Position numbers and translations under genes: made by a program. A DNA stretch of 64,000 nt from Psettodes erumei (taxonomy: Eukaryota > Chordata > Actinopteri > Pleuronectiformes > Psettodidae), in NCBI GenBank assembly GCA_016785225.1, contig JAFBJZ010000357.1, forward strand, positions 67,501-131,500, given 5' to 3'. Under the pieces are notes generated by a model. It searched no databases. It had not been told where the DNA came from and was given only the letters and a program-made list of their open reading frames with translations. This document shows positions 22,654 through 34,159 of the stretch, in pieces (position 1 is the stretch's first letter; each line of letters starts with the position of its first letter).

Positions 22654-25098
22654 TGTGTGTATACACTCTGAAACCCATTCTCATATGCAGGGTCTTCACA
22701 TTCTCAAAGTCGGAGTGCAGTCCTTCAACATGTACCTCACATGTGTTTACTCAAATGTGTCTCTGTTACTTTAACACTTCTCATTACTTTGCTACCTGAC
22801 TCCCTGCCCACTGTTCTTCACTGTTTCTTTTCTCTCAGGTGAAGCTGTGTGACTTTGGCTTTGCCCGAATCATTGGTGAGAAGTCCTTTCGTCGCTCGGT
22901 GGTGGGCACCCCTGCCTACCTGGCCCCCGAGGTCCTGCTGAACCAGGGCTATAACCGCTCGCTGGACATGTGGTCGGTCGGTGTCATTATGTATGTCAGC
23001 CTGAGCGGGACATTCCCGTTTAATGAGGACGAAGACATCAATGACCAGATCCACAATGCGGCCTTCATGTACCCTCCCAACCCCTGGAAACAGATCTCCA
23101 GTGATGGTAAACCAGAGGGGGAGGGATGAGAGGCTTTAAATGTCTGACACAACTTGAGATGTGTATATGCACAGTTTATTAGGTACACATAGCTAAATGA
23201 ATGCAGTCAAATACAACTATTGAGCAATAAATCCTGCCTTCATGAAGGTTATTAACAGTTTTTATTGAAATGTTTCAGAATGGGCTTTAGAGAATGTGAT
23301 TCGTGTTCCACACCAGTTAAGACAAAAACTGAACATTATACCCTTCATGAAAGGAAGATTTATTGCAGGGCTGTTGTATTAGAATATGTTAGTTTTAGCT
23401 TGGTGTGCCTAAACTAAAACTAAAATTGCAATTTATGAGGAACATTTAAAAAAAAAAAAAGACAATTTTGTAATAGTACCCTTGAACAGCACAGAAACTG
23501 GGCAATCTACATCATGAGGAGTCAGTCAAACATGCTCCCTGTTCATTGCATTGTATTTCTACCACAACTATATACAGTACAGGAAGAGAGCCATGTTATG
23601 CGCGCACGTTATGGCATGATAATTATAATGACTTTGTGGTCTCGTTTTTCAGTTTCTCTTCATAGAGCGATGTGTGTAACTTGTGTTGTCGATGTGTGTT
23701 TCCAGCAATTGACTTGATCAACAACCTGCTACAAGTTAAGATGAGGAAACGCTATAGCGTGGACAAGAGTCTCAGCCATGCATATTTACAGGTAGCGTAC
23801 ACTCAAATGCACACTTTTTAATAATTATCAAATGTGTCTGTCTGACACATGCACATTTTATCAAACCATTTATAATCCCTAATCCCTAACTAAAAGTAAA
23901 ACACCACCTTTTTTCTGATGTGGGGATTGCCAGTAACTCATAAGAAAAAAAAAACTTGAATAAAATCTATGGGTTTCACAGAAAGTGGCAAATATAAATA
24001 GGAGGAGTCTACACTCATAGCATCAATAAGTGGGAAGAAGGCTGCTCAAGGCTGATATTTTCCTTGACTGCACATTAGGGGTGCACCATACCACTTTATT
24101 TCATATCATACAATTAGAAGTTCTTAGATTTGGGTACTTGCTGATACTGATACCGAATAATAGCATTTTAAATCTAACGTCCAAAACATTTTATTGTCAT
24201 TAGATGTTGTTCACTTTCTGACTTCAGCAAACTAAATACACAACACGTTGTCGCTGTTGTTGACGGTGCACATGGGGATCGCATGAGGGTACTTTCACTT
24301 TCCATCACAGCTCTGTGTGTGTGAGAGAGAGAAAGAGTGGGGCGAGCATGGAGATGAATGAGAAACGCTGCATTTTTGAAAGTAGTTAAAAAATAACAAA
24401 ACTCAATAAGTCAATTTGTCAGATGTATGAGAGGTCAATATCAAGTTGCTGTAAAGTAGTTTAACGCATATGAGTATCAGTATATGAGCATAGTATCTGA
24501 TCGATACCTGATACTGGTATTGGTATCGGTGCATCCCTACTGCACATGTCTACAAACATGTTGGAAGGGGAAAAACATAACAGCTGTGAATTGGTCTACT
24601 GCTGTTGCTGTTCGTCCAAATGTCCACATATTACTTCATTTCTGGTGTCGCAGCAGCCTTACCTTGGATGAAAGCATCATTTATAATTTCCTCAGAAATA
24701 GTCAGACCAGTTTATGGGCCATTTGAGTTCCTACTTGCACACGCACACATGCACACACCCTAAAGTGATTACTGGAGATTGCACTACAAACAAATAAAGC
24801 CCCTTTTACTTTGATCTAATTTCAAGGCTCCTAAAACTGAGATCTCATCCTTTTCCCGTATCTCACTGCTCAGGACTACCAGACATGGCTGGACCTGCGG
24901 GAACTGGAAACCAAACTGGGTGAGAGGTACATCACCCATGAGAGCGATGACAGCCGCTGGCAAATGTTTGCACGTGAGCACACTCTGCCTTACCCCGCTC
25001 ACCTTGTGCCCCCTCCTCCGGCACCGGGCTCTGATGAAGAGGAGGGCGGGGAGGATGCAGATGTGCAAGGTCTCACTGAGAGAGTCAGTATCCTCTGA
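16012..25098 (+). CDS. prkd2: Protein kinase D2 (serine/threonine kinase), 18 exons, 5'-partial
   Basis: Coding exons: 16012-16150, 16579-16710, 16833-17032, 17888-18071, 18163-18234, 18423-18440, 18601-18760, 18864-18975, 19781-19858, 19950-20268, 20627-20679, 20785-20857, 21095-21201, 22100-22261, 22516-22614, 22839-23106, 23706-23791 and 24874-25098. Every junction has AG/GT and keeps frame. Together they give 828 residues plus a TGA stop; human PRKD2 is 878, so only the N-terminal exon is missing. The order is the PKD architecture: ubiquitin-like N-terminal piece, C1a, C1b, acidic linker, PH, kinase domain, C-terminal tail. PKDs are diacylglycerol- and PKC-activated CAMK-group kinases acting at the Golgi, plasma membrane and nucleus. 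PRKD2 is preferred over PRKD1/3 because of KRRLSTTSL after C1a, RKRHYWRLDCKC in the PH domain and IFQDAP before the kinase domain. prkd1 is the main alternative. Confidence 0.88.
16166..16188. repeat. TCTTC pentanucleotide tract
   Basis: Four tandem units directly after the exon 2 donor of prkd2. Confidence 0.9.
16579..17032 (+). other. prkd2: prkd2 exons 3-4: C1a diacylglycerol-binding zinc finger and Ser-rich linker
   Basis: Exon 3 (16579-16710) and exon 4 (16833-17032) encode a complete C1 finger: H-x12-C-x2-C in PHALNVHSYRAPAFCDHC, then KCDGCGLNYHKRC and a final Cys in PNNC. All zinc ligands are present, so DAG/phorbol-ester binding is expected. A basic, Ser/Thr-rich stretch follows (KRRLSTTSLSSSQSLRL), a type of segment that in PKDs carries 14-3-3/regulatory phosphosites. 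The exon 4 donor is taken as ATG|gtactg at 17033, which is weak; CTG|gtggta six bases later is equally in frame. The intron 17033-17887 shows no recognisable feature. Confidence 0.85.
17888..18234 (+). other. prkd2: prkd2 exons 5-6: C1b zinc finger
   Basis: Exon 5 (17888-18071) contains GRPVHLDKILMSKVKVPHTF and the first half of C1b (HTFAVHSYTRPTVCQYC). Exon 6 (18163-18234) supplies KDCKFNCHKRCAYKVPNDC. All Cys/His ligands of the H-x12-C-x2-C-xn-C-x2-C-x4-H-x2-C-x7-C pattern are present. In this family C1b is the higher-affinity phorbol-ester site. Exon 6 ends in phase 1 (ATA GGA G), which is compatible with both the following microexon and exon 8. Confidence 0.88.
18423..18440 (+). other. 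prkd2: prkd2 candidate 18-nt microexon between C1b and the acidic linker
   Basis: Eighteen bases are flanked by a pyrimidine-rich acceptor (tttttatcttctcag) and a consensus donor (gtgagt). Entering in phase 1, they encode D-N-R-S-N-C and leave in phase 1, so inclusion or skipping keeps frame. Skipping joins TIG to DMLSP, which matches the arrangement in other PKDs. Inclusion would add six residues including a Cys and a Ser. This suggests a cassette microexon, but no transcript evidence is available. Confidence 0.65.
18601..18975 (+). other. prkd2: prkd2 exons 8-9: acidic/Ser linker and start of PH domain
   Basis: Exon 8 (18601-18760) encodes DMLSPSVDPEVPMDYTSEYD followed by a Ser/Asp-rich stretch (SSDKSSIDDSDEA), the variable acidic linker of PKDs. 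Exon 9 (18864-18975) encodes YIPLMRVVQSVRQTTRRSST and KEGWMVHYSNKDTL, the conserved PH-domain entry. The SxRxTTRRSS stretch is a typical PKD basic patch. The intron 18976-19780 carries a (GT)13 tract at 19271-19296 and otherwise nothing recognised. Confidence 0.85.
19271..19296. repeat. (GT)13 microsatellite
   Basis: In prkd2 intron 9. Confidence 0.95.
19781..20268 (+). other. prkd2: prkd2 exons 10-11: PH domain core and C-terminal helix
   Basis: Exon 10 (19781-19858) encodes the 26-residue core RKRHYWRLDCKC...NKYYK. Exon 11 (19950-20268) begins EIPLSEIL and contains NPHCFELITGTMCYFVGED, then a Pro/Ser-rich insert (residues PSLSPSNPQSLPQTPPSPS), then EVAKAWESAIRQALMPVIF, the PH C-terminal helix. 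The PH domain of PKDs is autoinhibitory. The Tyr of CYFVGE lies in the region of the Abl/Src-target Tyr of mammalian PKDs. The Pro-rich insert is longer than I recall for mammalian PRKD2. The next intron is 20269-20626. Confidence 0.85.
21782..21811. repeat. 13-bp perfect hairpin in prkd2 intron 14
   Basis: Arms 21782-21794 and 21799-21811 are exact reverse complements (TACTTCATACTTA and its complement) around the loop TTCA. It lies about 290 bases upstream of exon 15. Confidence 0.85.
22616..22651. repeat. (CA)n microsatellite overlapping the exon 16 splice donor region
   Basis: The donor GTATAC at 22615 runs straight into about 16 CA units. Confidence 0.95.
24068..24547. mobile_element. 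Non-autonomous hAT element (MITE) with perfect 8-bp TSD
   Basis: The element spans 24076-24539 (464 bp). It starts TAGGGGTGCACC and ends GGTGCATCCCTA, which are terminal inverted repeats with few mismatches. It is flanked by identical 8-bp duplications CTGCACAT at 24068-24075 and 24540-24547. Subterminal copies of GATAC/GTATC-rich sequence near both ends are typical of fish hAT MITEs. No transposase frame is present. It sits in prkd2 intron 18, between exons ending at 23791 and starting at 24874. Confidence 0.88.
24874..25098 (+). other. prkd2: prkd2 last coding exon: C-terminal tail with RVSIL end
   Basis: The acceptor is cactgctcag before DYQTWLDLRELE. The exon encodes GERYITHESDDSRW, conserved in PKDs, then a Pro/acidic spacer and the terminal GLTERVSIL followed by TGA at 25096-25098. 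The Ser two residues from the end matches the PKD1/PKD2 C-terminal autophosphorylation site, and the last residues fit a PDZ-ligand ending. PKD3 lacks this ending, which argues against prkd3. Confidence 0.9.
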
Positions 25099-28000
25099 CC
25101 GGATGGAGACAGACAACTCAAGATCGTTTCAAAAGGAGGAAAGAAGGGAGGGGGAGAGTGAGATAGACAACCCAGAGTCTGAAAGAGACAAAAATCACAA
25201 AGAATCAAAGCTGGGTCTAATTAGAATAGTGTCCAGCTGTTTCGACAACATCTGCTGTGTTCCAGCACTCAATTTTGCAGCAATAAATGCTATTTCTCAC
25301 CCCAGACTGAAGTGATCAATACTTCCTTCTAATCAGTTAATTCTACTGTGACTGTTTTTCTTTAATCTTTTGAAATGTTGAACTCGTTCCTGTTGAAGAC
25401 TGATGAAGGCTGTGTGGTTGACGTGGTGAGTCTTTACACATTAAAACCGGAGTCAAACTTTAAATCATATTTGCCGCACACATACAAAAAAGCACAATGT
25501 TCTCTTCTCCCTGCAAAATGCTTCAAAGTGAAGTAGGAAATACCATTTTGCCACAAGGAATCAAGATCCACAGATCAGTTAAGATTAATACTAGTGTATA
25601 TCCATGGCCTAATTTAAGAGTTCACTCTGAGCCACCAGTTATGTGACTTAAAACATATTTTTCATGAATTCATGTTTTGACTAAGTCAAAATAAGTTGAT
25701 CGGACACAAGATTAAACTCAGATACCATTTTAATCTTGTGGCTGGTTGGTAGATGTAGATGTATTTTTAATGGTATTCTCCCATTTAAAGAAGTAACATT
25801 TGCTGTGTCAGTTGATTGGACTTAGTGGAAGCACAGCCCATCTATGTCTTCAGTAAAAAAGGTTCAATCTCTTTTTAGTGGTGGAGCACTTTACTTTAAA
25901 AGACTTCCTCTGTCCTGGTAATTACTAATGTGCATTCATGTTGTCAAAGCCATCTGTATTCACAAATGCATTCCCACAAATGTTCTGTTACGAAAACTGG
26001 AAGTATTGATCTGGCGACAGCAGAGCCTCCACTAATTACCGCTAGAGTTTTGAACCACAATAGACTCTCAGCAGATATATGTGATTAAAAATGGCTTTGT
26101 GGGTTTAAATGAACTCCAGCATCAGGGTTTGGTTATTACCTGCTTTGACCTACAGCTGACATATTGTACATTGAGTCTGAATAGCTTTTCCCGAAAGGAG
26201 GAAATTGCCTCCCTTGTTTTGTCGCCCACTTTCATCCATCTCTGAAGTGAAACAGTTGTGTATTTAAGTGGTGAACAGCATGCCCTCACAGGGGCCTGTA
26301 TATAAACTTCACAGACAAAAAGATAGATGGACATCTCATTTAGCAAGAGCAGACCTCCCCCTACATTGTAAGTGCATGGATGGACAGTTGGGTTGCTAAA
26401 CTAGTTTTTATGGTGTGTGTATGTAGTTCAAATACTGACTACCTGTCATGTCAATATGTTGCATGTTTCTGTGAAGTAGAATTCTTTAGACACAATATAA
26501 AACATTCTGTAGTTATGACAGTATGTTATAAACACATGTATTCTGAACGTTATGTAACTGTCAAATGTGTGTAGATGGTGTATAACATGTCTGAAGGATG
26601 ATCCTAGCCTTTGTAAAATATAATACAAGCCTTGAACAATATTATTTTTGTCTTGCAAGTTTTTTTTTATTGTGTCATTCATCCCTGTCTAGTAATCTGT
26701 CATGTTACCAAAAATTGTAATGTTCAGGTTTTTTAAGAGAAAACACACAAATCTGAGCAAGCGTGGATACGTGATGGTGACTTACTAAATACTTCTCAGT
26801 CACATACAGAGCAATTTGCATTTTCTCTGTAACGTAATTAAGAAGCAAGGGCCATTACTACCACTTAAGTTTTCTAGAGAAAGACTGAATAACATAAAAA
26901 AGAATAAGTAGCACTTCACTTCAGCAGTGAATCACTTTTCTACTCACAATCTGACAGCTTGTCATTTTTTCCCTCTCTCGAGAACAGCAGAATAGAGCAG
27001 CCTGAATGTACTGACAACAAGGCCAATACAAAAGTTCAAGAATGCTCTCTTTTAGGCACATGCAACACAGTCCTAAGATATGATGTATGCATGTGAACAC
27101 ACACAATTACAGCTGTCAGAGGACAACAACAAATATTACACGTCACAGACTGAGTGGCACTCAGGAGGACCCTGTGGCTATAGAGGCGAGGAGAGTGAAA
27201 TGTTTTCCATTCTGCGATGAGCGCACTTCAGCCGGCTACTCTGGTAAAAGTGCACTCTTGTTCCTCCTACACTACATCCATCATTAATGCCAAACAATGC
27301 CAATGATACACTCTTATCCTCTCAGTGCCTCCTTTTTCCTCTTTCAGATGCAGACAGGTTTGTCACCAACCCTTCAGCCACACTTCTCCAGGCAGCTGTC
27401 TTTGCACTGATGAGTGGTAGTGGAGACCTTTCGCTTCGTGAGCAAAAGAGACAGAGTCAGACCTCAGACAGACTTTTACTTGCCACCAGCTGTTCAGTCT
27501 CAGTTTAGCTTTATCCATTTTGGCGAAAAAGCATTATTCATCTAATTTATTAAAAGAGAAGGATATGACAAATTTGAGTTGTCGATTGAAAACGACAATG
27601 ACTAATGACCTTGAAGGATCAAAGGTACTTCTCAAATTGAAATATAGGCCTACCTGCTGTACGCTTTCAGCTACCATAGCAACTGGTTTTGCAGATGCGC
27701 CTCATATTTTTTTAATTGAATCTTCAACATGGACTGCAAAATTTGTGATATACATAAATATAAAGACAGGAAAAGCCTAACCTCTGCTCAAATTAGGACT
27801 GTTTTTCAATCACACCCTAAGTATTGATCAGAGGAAACTACTATTTCATTTCACTTCAATCATTCAACAAAATGTGAAACAAACTGAGGAAATGCAGAGC
27901 AGGGCTGTGTTTTGTTTCTAAAAACTGTTAGGATATATACTGTACATTGTGATATATGATGGAAGCAAAACAGTGATAAGCTACAATTGTGGAATAGGTT

Positions 28001-31000
28001 CATTAACATGCTTGACATGCTTTTTTTCATAGCCAGTGTTTTGGCATCTAAACCTCTGAGACCTCCCAGTGCTCATTTCTTGTCAAATTCAGTGGAGGGA
28101 GTCAAGTGCTCAGTTCTGTAGCTCTGCTTGGGATGAGAGAAACACACGCACACACACTGATTATAGGCAGCAGGACCAAGATGTGTCTTGGGGTTGATGT
28201 GAAGATATCTGTATTAATACAGCCTGTCGGGGGAAAAAATATTTTCATCACAATTAAGTTGTGTGCTCAGGAGGCTATCACCCAAGTGTTGTTATTTTAT
28301 AGATAGAAACAGACATTTCAAAGAGCAGGACATGCAGTATGATATATAGATATATAATAAAATCTGCAGTTAGCTTCTGTTTTACAGTCATAACCCAAAA
28401 TATATCAACTTGTTTCTTAAATTGTTTGTTAAAGAAAAACATGTCAGCATTAATATATTAAAGTCTCTGGAGCTGGTTGCTAACATTGCCAAGAAAAAAA
28501 TCTTCATTTACCAGTCATGTTTTCCAGGATTTTACTCCTTGCTATAGTCAGGTTGACTCAACACAGTGATCCTGCGTTCTGAAATGACCATCAACTGAAA
28601 CACTGTCTGTGAATCAATGAAATGAAAACCTCCCAAATTCTGGAAATGCCTGGAATACGATCACAAATCTCTGAGTGCACTTTCCTCATCAGCTTTTGTG
28701 CCTACTGAACCTGTAGTTTGGTATAATGCAATTTGCAAGGAAAAAAACTCACCAGTTTAAAAAAAGTTTACAAAATTACAGATTATTGCTAAGCAGTTCT
28801 GGCTGTCAGACCAATGGAAAGTATTATGGTCCATCCTGTAAATATCATTTCCCTATTAATGTACAAAATAAAGACCAAGCATGTAGTTGAAATCAAGGTA
28901 AAATCCATTTTAAAATAATTTGTATTAAAGGACACGAAGAAAAGAAGAAAAGACGAAGAAAAGACACAAGTGAAAGTGATAAGCTCAACTTTCTATGACA
29001 TGTCATTGACATAATGTCAATGCACTTCACATCATTTGAACTTGAAAGTTTCACAAAATTTCCCAGGTCTGTTTTAAAACGTCAGACCCTCTCATGGGTT
29101 TTCCTCTGAAAAGAAAAGTGCAGCACCTAACTCTAACCTGCCAGAACAGAAGACCACAGACTACAGGCAAATCTGTAGTTTTGCTATTAATCTGCTACTA
29201 ATCTGACATGTGATAGACAAGAAATTTCCACTAAGGCCATATTGCCATGCTGGGACTGTTGAAGTAGTTGTAAATTGTTGTATAATGAGTTGTAATTAGT
29301 GTGTTATCGTATACAATGTAACAAGCATAATATAAGTTGCATTTGAAGCAGTACTTCACAATGATAGATATGCACTGCAGACTGCTATGCTTACTCCAGA
29401 TAAAATAACAGCTGCACTGTATATATATATCATCCTAAATTGTTACTGCTTCCTTTTCAAGTCAAACTCATGTGTTTGTTCTCAATGACTCCCTTCAGGA
29501 TTGTAAAGTACATAGTGTGATCTTTACAATTATTACTTCCAAAGTTCAGCTGCAGCTGGAGGAGGTTTCAGCAGTCTGTGTTAGTCAAATCAAGTTGGTG
29601 TACAAGTGCAATACCCCCCCCCAACCCCACCCATTTTTCTCACTGGGTCCTGGTGGAGGCACGGTCGAATAAAGAAAAGACTCACTTGTTTTGACTCCCC
29701 CTGCTAAAGTCTCATACTTAAGAGAAGACTGTGCACATTGCCCTCCATCTCTTATATATGTTTTTTAAAGGGATCTCTTCATGGCCAGTATGTGCTGGAA
29801 GTTGTGTTACAGCATCTGATAACTATTTCATTGTACATATGGCTTTTGTGTTATTTTGTTGACATGGAATACAGAGGTGAACCTTTTAGAATTGCCTGTG
29901 GAAAAATGATGACAAATCACAAGCAATGGAAGATTTAGTGTCCATTAAAAGGGAGCACTCCATGGTTGAGTGTGTGCGTATTAATGTGTGAAAAATACTT
30001 TTTATACTGTTTATGCTGCCAAGCCTGGCACATAACTGTTAACTGTCTTTATTCTGTATATTTTTGTTTACACACAGTACTATTTATTTTTTATTTTATT
30101 TATTTTTATTCTATTCTTATTTCAGTATATAGCATCTCTTCTTTTGATGTTTACTTGTGTATTTGTGTTTACTTTTAGTACAAAACTGAGTAGAGGGCAT
30201 ACGGGTATAAGAATTTCATTGCACAATAACGTGTTATTTTGCACATCACAATGAAGGCCTTTGAATCATGAATATGATCTACTACTGTATAAAGTTGAAA
30301 GACAACTCTGAAACACCCACTTGAAAAAAAGAGGTGACTGATGATAGGTGGTGAGGCTAGAAAGCCCCTTTTAGATAATTTTACTGTAAATCTTGGTGGA
30401 ACAAAAAGAAATTGTCATTTCCTCTTTCCCTCTCACTGCCGTTTATGCAGCTGACCTCAGGTAAGCCTTCTCGCTCATAGGAAAAAATACAACATTTACA
30501 GCTGCTGTAAATGTTTACTCAATACATTAACAGATAGCAGGCTGCAGGCTTCCTTCACAGATTCTTTTACATAAACATAAAAAGAGCGTTGGTTACTGGG
30601 TGGACGCAGGGCTGTTCTGGGTAAAACGCCGCCCCTGAAAACCACAACGCTTATACTGCCGCCTGGCACAAAGCTGACGACATAAAAACCTGTCCCTGTT
30701 TTGCTGTTAACCTCTTTCATTTTTAGCAGTGAGACGACTGAAGCGTTTCGGTTTCTTGCACTGAGTCACCCTGCAGGTGATCAGCCTGCGTCAGAGAAAT
30801 TTAGACTAAGCGAGAAAAATGATGAAGAGAGAAAATTTTAAAGTGAGTGGCGGTGCTCCTTTATGATTTACATTTACACTGCTAATTATATGAAAAGACT
30901 TAATGTGAAGTGAGAAAAATAGGGAACTTAAGCTCAAGTAATGTGACAAGATGTGGTTGTCTGCCCACACAATTTCATTTCCCTTTACATGAAGTTCTCA

Positions 31001-34000
31001 ATTTGGTTTTGTCTCTGAGCGATTCACATCTGCATCATATCACCCCCATGACATCAACATGCACGTATGCAAAGCCAAACCTCCCTCATCATCCTCCTCC
31101 TCCCACGTGTCTTCTCTTTTTTGTACTTCGTCCCAACCCACCTCCACACTCTTTGCTGACATTTCAACTGTGGCTGTAAACGGAAAGTCATCTCAACCAG
31201 AGCAAATACAAATTAAATGGTGCACAGAAAGAAAAACTGTTAGCTGATGATTATCTTGCGTGGAGATAATCTGAGAGCACCATGTGTTACTCAAGTGGTT
31301 TTGGCCACATGTCAGCTGCTCTGAAGAGTCTCTTCTGAAACTCGTGCCTCTGACCTTCCTGGACTGAACTCTGCCAAAACCTGAAACAGCTTTGGAATGC
31401 ATCTGAAGCAGTGGACAGATATCTTCTACAATTGAGACATGTCAACAACAAACAGCAGGTGAGATCATTCTTGATTACAGTTCTGGACAGAAGACACCTG
31501 GAAATTATAGATTAGACTTTAAACACTTCAAAACTTATTATTTGAGAGTTTCCCTTTTTTAAGTTTTGCAAGCAGGGTGTTAAAAGTAATGTATTTTGAA
31601 ACCTCACTTTCTTTGCTAGTTTTCTTTTCATCCCCTGTGGATTGCTGTCAAGGGAAAGACAGCCTGCTCGAGGCATTGTACTTGAGGCTGTCTGCTTTGC
31701 AAAAATAATTAGGCATCAAATGTTGATACTCTGCAGGGTTACTGTCTGATTTTCTGTGGCTCTCCTAATAGTGGTCACCACATCAGGAGAGTGCGTCAGA
31801 TAAATGCTTGACAAGAAGATAAAGTCACAGGAATATACCGCACAAGTGGACTGTGACACTTTTGAAATACAGCCTTGTTATTAGGGAGGGGAACTATAAA
31901 ACATAAATTACAACACATTTCCATTTTAGTTGGAAAATGAGGTTTAGCATGCAGCACATTAGAGAAAAGGTTGTAGTTTTTTCTTTCAGTGCCTCACTAG
32001 TGACAAGGCTGCGTATAACAATTGGAATTAGTTTAGGTCATAATATTAACAAATACTGTGCATAGACGCAGATGGACATTAGGACAGACTGAATCTTGGA
32101 CCAGCTGGTGTCAAGTAGGTTTGTGTGATAAAACAAAATGCTTTACACATGAAAGCTATGGGGAAATCATAAAACCTGTAGGCTAGAAGAAAAAGAAAAG
32201 CAGAAAAAAGGCAAGTGAATGGAACAAACAGTGACAGGCCTATTGTTAGACCAGTTTACAGTTAGTCATAGCAGTCAGACAAATGACTACACAGTAGACT
32301 ATGAATAATTTTAGAAAAGGTAAATTTATGAGCGAAACTTTCCGTTACTAGAGACAAGGAGGTCTCCCAGCCAACATTGTTTGAATATTTTATGAATAGT
32401 CCATTAAACCAAACCCATTTCCACAGGCACGCGTGCATGTACATGCACAGTAAAACACACACACTCATGCAGGCGCACATTATCATTTGCTGAAGATGGT
32501 CTGACTCTAAATGGCTTCTTCATTATTGAGTTTGGAAAGGACAGCCTATGCTCACCCAGACGTTAATGGCATTAGACGCTTCCTGAGCCTATAAGCACAC
32601 CAGGGCCAATCCTGACTGATAGAACAAAATATTGAGAGGAAACAAATGGCATAGGATGCCCCAGAGATACAGAACACACATTTGACACACCTATTGCTGA
32701 ACTCTCAGAGAACTGGAAAGGAAATGAAATTGGGAAAATATATATATAAAAACAAAACCTAAAATAAAATAAAGGCAGGTTTTCGAATTTGAATAGAGCA
32801 TCAAATTTAAAAATTAGGTAATTGGTTCCTCCCTACCTGCATGGGACTCTGAGAACATATTTTTATTCACTCAGTCTGTCCTTCAGGAGTCTTGGTATGT
32901 CCGTATGTGCATAAAATCTCCTGGAAAATATGATCACCTTTTATCTTTAAGAGCCTCTTCCTGAATTCACAGAAAATGCAACACAGTGAGCACTAGGTCT
33001 TGTCTTCTGATAAGAAGCTACTAAGGGTTCTTTAGGTGATTTTACAGAAAAAAACAACCATATGCTGTCTGTGTAGGAAATGAGTCAAGGGAAGAAATGT
33101 ATGACTTTATCATTTCCAATTTTCTGTTAACATTGAGCTCTGATTTTTTTCTGTGCCGTTTTAGCACCCAAACATTTTGAACAGGAAGCAACTCAGACTA
33201 ATGTGGGATGTGTCTGCGTAACAGGCAGGAATCCCACTCATAGGTCTTTGTTAGATTAGGTCTGACTGGGCATCTGCAGTATAAATCAGTGAAGGAATTA
33301 ATTGGTTAATTCACATACTGCACAAAGTTCCCATTACTTATCCTGCAAACTGCAGAAAACATTTACATCCCTTTTTGTCTGGGAGAGATACTTACATAAC
33401 CCTGTTCTGCTGATTCCTGTTTCATTAAACTGAAACCATTTGACTGGACTGTGTCATACCCACAGAATCACAAGCTCTTATAGCACAGACAAACTCAACT
33501 GAAGATTTATAAAGCAGTGATTACAGTAAAATGTAAATGCTCACTGACGGTCCAGTTCATGCTCGCCCTACCTGCCACTCATATTTAGAACATGCAAGGC
33601 AATAAGTGCAACAATATATACACGACTTAACAAAAGGCAGCATTAACATAGATCAACATATGATAATGTGCTTACCTTAGGGATTTGGTATTCTTCTAAT
33701 ATTAGGAATTTGTTCCTTAATTTTCTCAGTTTCCATAAAACCAAAACATTTATGCCGTGTTTCCTCCCTGCAGAGCAGTTGAGGCAATAAGGAGGCAATT
33801 TTAGCAATCTTAGTTTCTGTTAGAACCATGGGTGCAAACTGTTATCGTCACAGAGCATGACTAAGAATGTATCTTCTGTGGAGGGGGGGAGAACTCTCAA
33901 ACACCACATACTATAGAGCAAAGTGTCTCACATTCAGAAAAGTCAAAGGACAACCACACATTTTTCTTTCATGAGTTCACTGAACCACGAAATAGGATTG

Positions 34001-34120
34001 GGTGTACAAAATGTCCAAGCTGTGCTATGAATTTATAAATTCTAAGGTATCAGCTTCGACACTTCAACTCTATCAAACTTACAAGTGGTTACTGTAAAAT
34101 TTTTTTCTCCATTCTTGCAG
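25099..34120. other. prkd2 3' flank and intergenic region; no gene recognised
   Basis: The first few hundred bases are probably prkd2 3'UTR. Beyond that I see AT-rich single-copy sequence with no open frame resembling a known family, no tRNA-like cloverleaf noticed, and no clear transposon ends. The proximal 5' region of the GPR132-like receptor must lie in the right part, but no promoter element stands out. Confidence 0.5.
25282..25287 (+). promoter_or_regulatory. prkd2: Candidate polyadenylation signal for prkd2
   Basis: AATAAA lies about 185 bases after the prkd2 stop codon. It is the first canonical hexamer downstream on this strand that I noticed. A longer 3'UTR using later signals cannot be excluded. 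Confidence 0.4.
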
Positions 34121-34159
34121 GTGAATTTCTAACCAGGAAAGTGACAGAAAACCAAAGGA
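34121..34159 (+). other. 5'UTR part of the coding exon of the GPR132-like receptor
   Basis: A pyrimidine-rich acceptor (ttttttctccattcttgcag) ends at 34120, 39 bases before the ATG. This suggests a non-coding first exon upstream with the coding sequence in the last exon, a common class A GPCR arrangement. The upstream exon could not be located. Confidence 0.55.

Larger units (their letters stand above)
20627..23791 (+). other. prkd2: prkd2 exons 12-18: pre-kinase linker and kinase domain
   Basis: Exon 12 encodes SISISVSNSQIQENV. Exon 13 has the Gly loop LGSGQFGVVYGG. Exon 14 has the catalytic Lys in DVAVKVID and the alpha-C Glu in QLRNEVAIL. Exon 15 runs from SLRHLGIV to LITQ. Exon 16 carries the catalytic loop HCDLKPEN (HCD instead of HRD is normal for PKDs). 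Exon 17 has DFGFARI and the activation loop KSFRRSVVGTPAYLAPEV with both regulatory Ser positions kept. Exon 18 ends SLSHAYLQ. All catalytic residues are present, so the kinase should be active. Introns over 300 bases here are 21202-22099 (a hairpin at 21782-21811), 23107-23705 (nothing seen) and 23792-24873 (hAT MITE). Confidence 0.9.

Noticed and set aside
16012..25098. Assignment as prkd1 or prkd3 instead of prkd2
   Set aside because: prkd3 lacks the RVSIL tail. prkd1 fits the tail and several linker residues, but the post-C1a, PH and pre-kinase segments look more like PRKD2.
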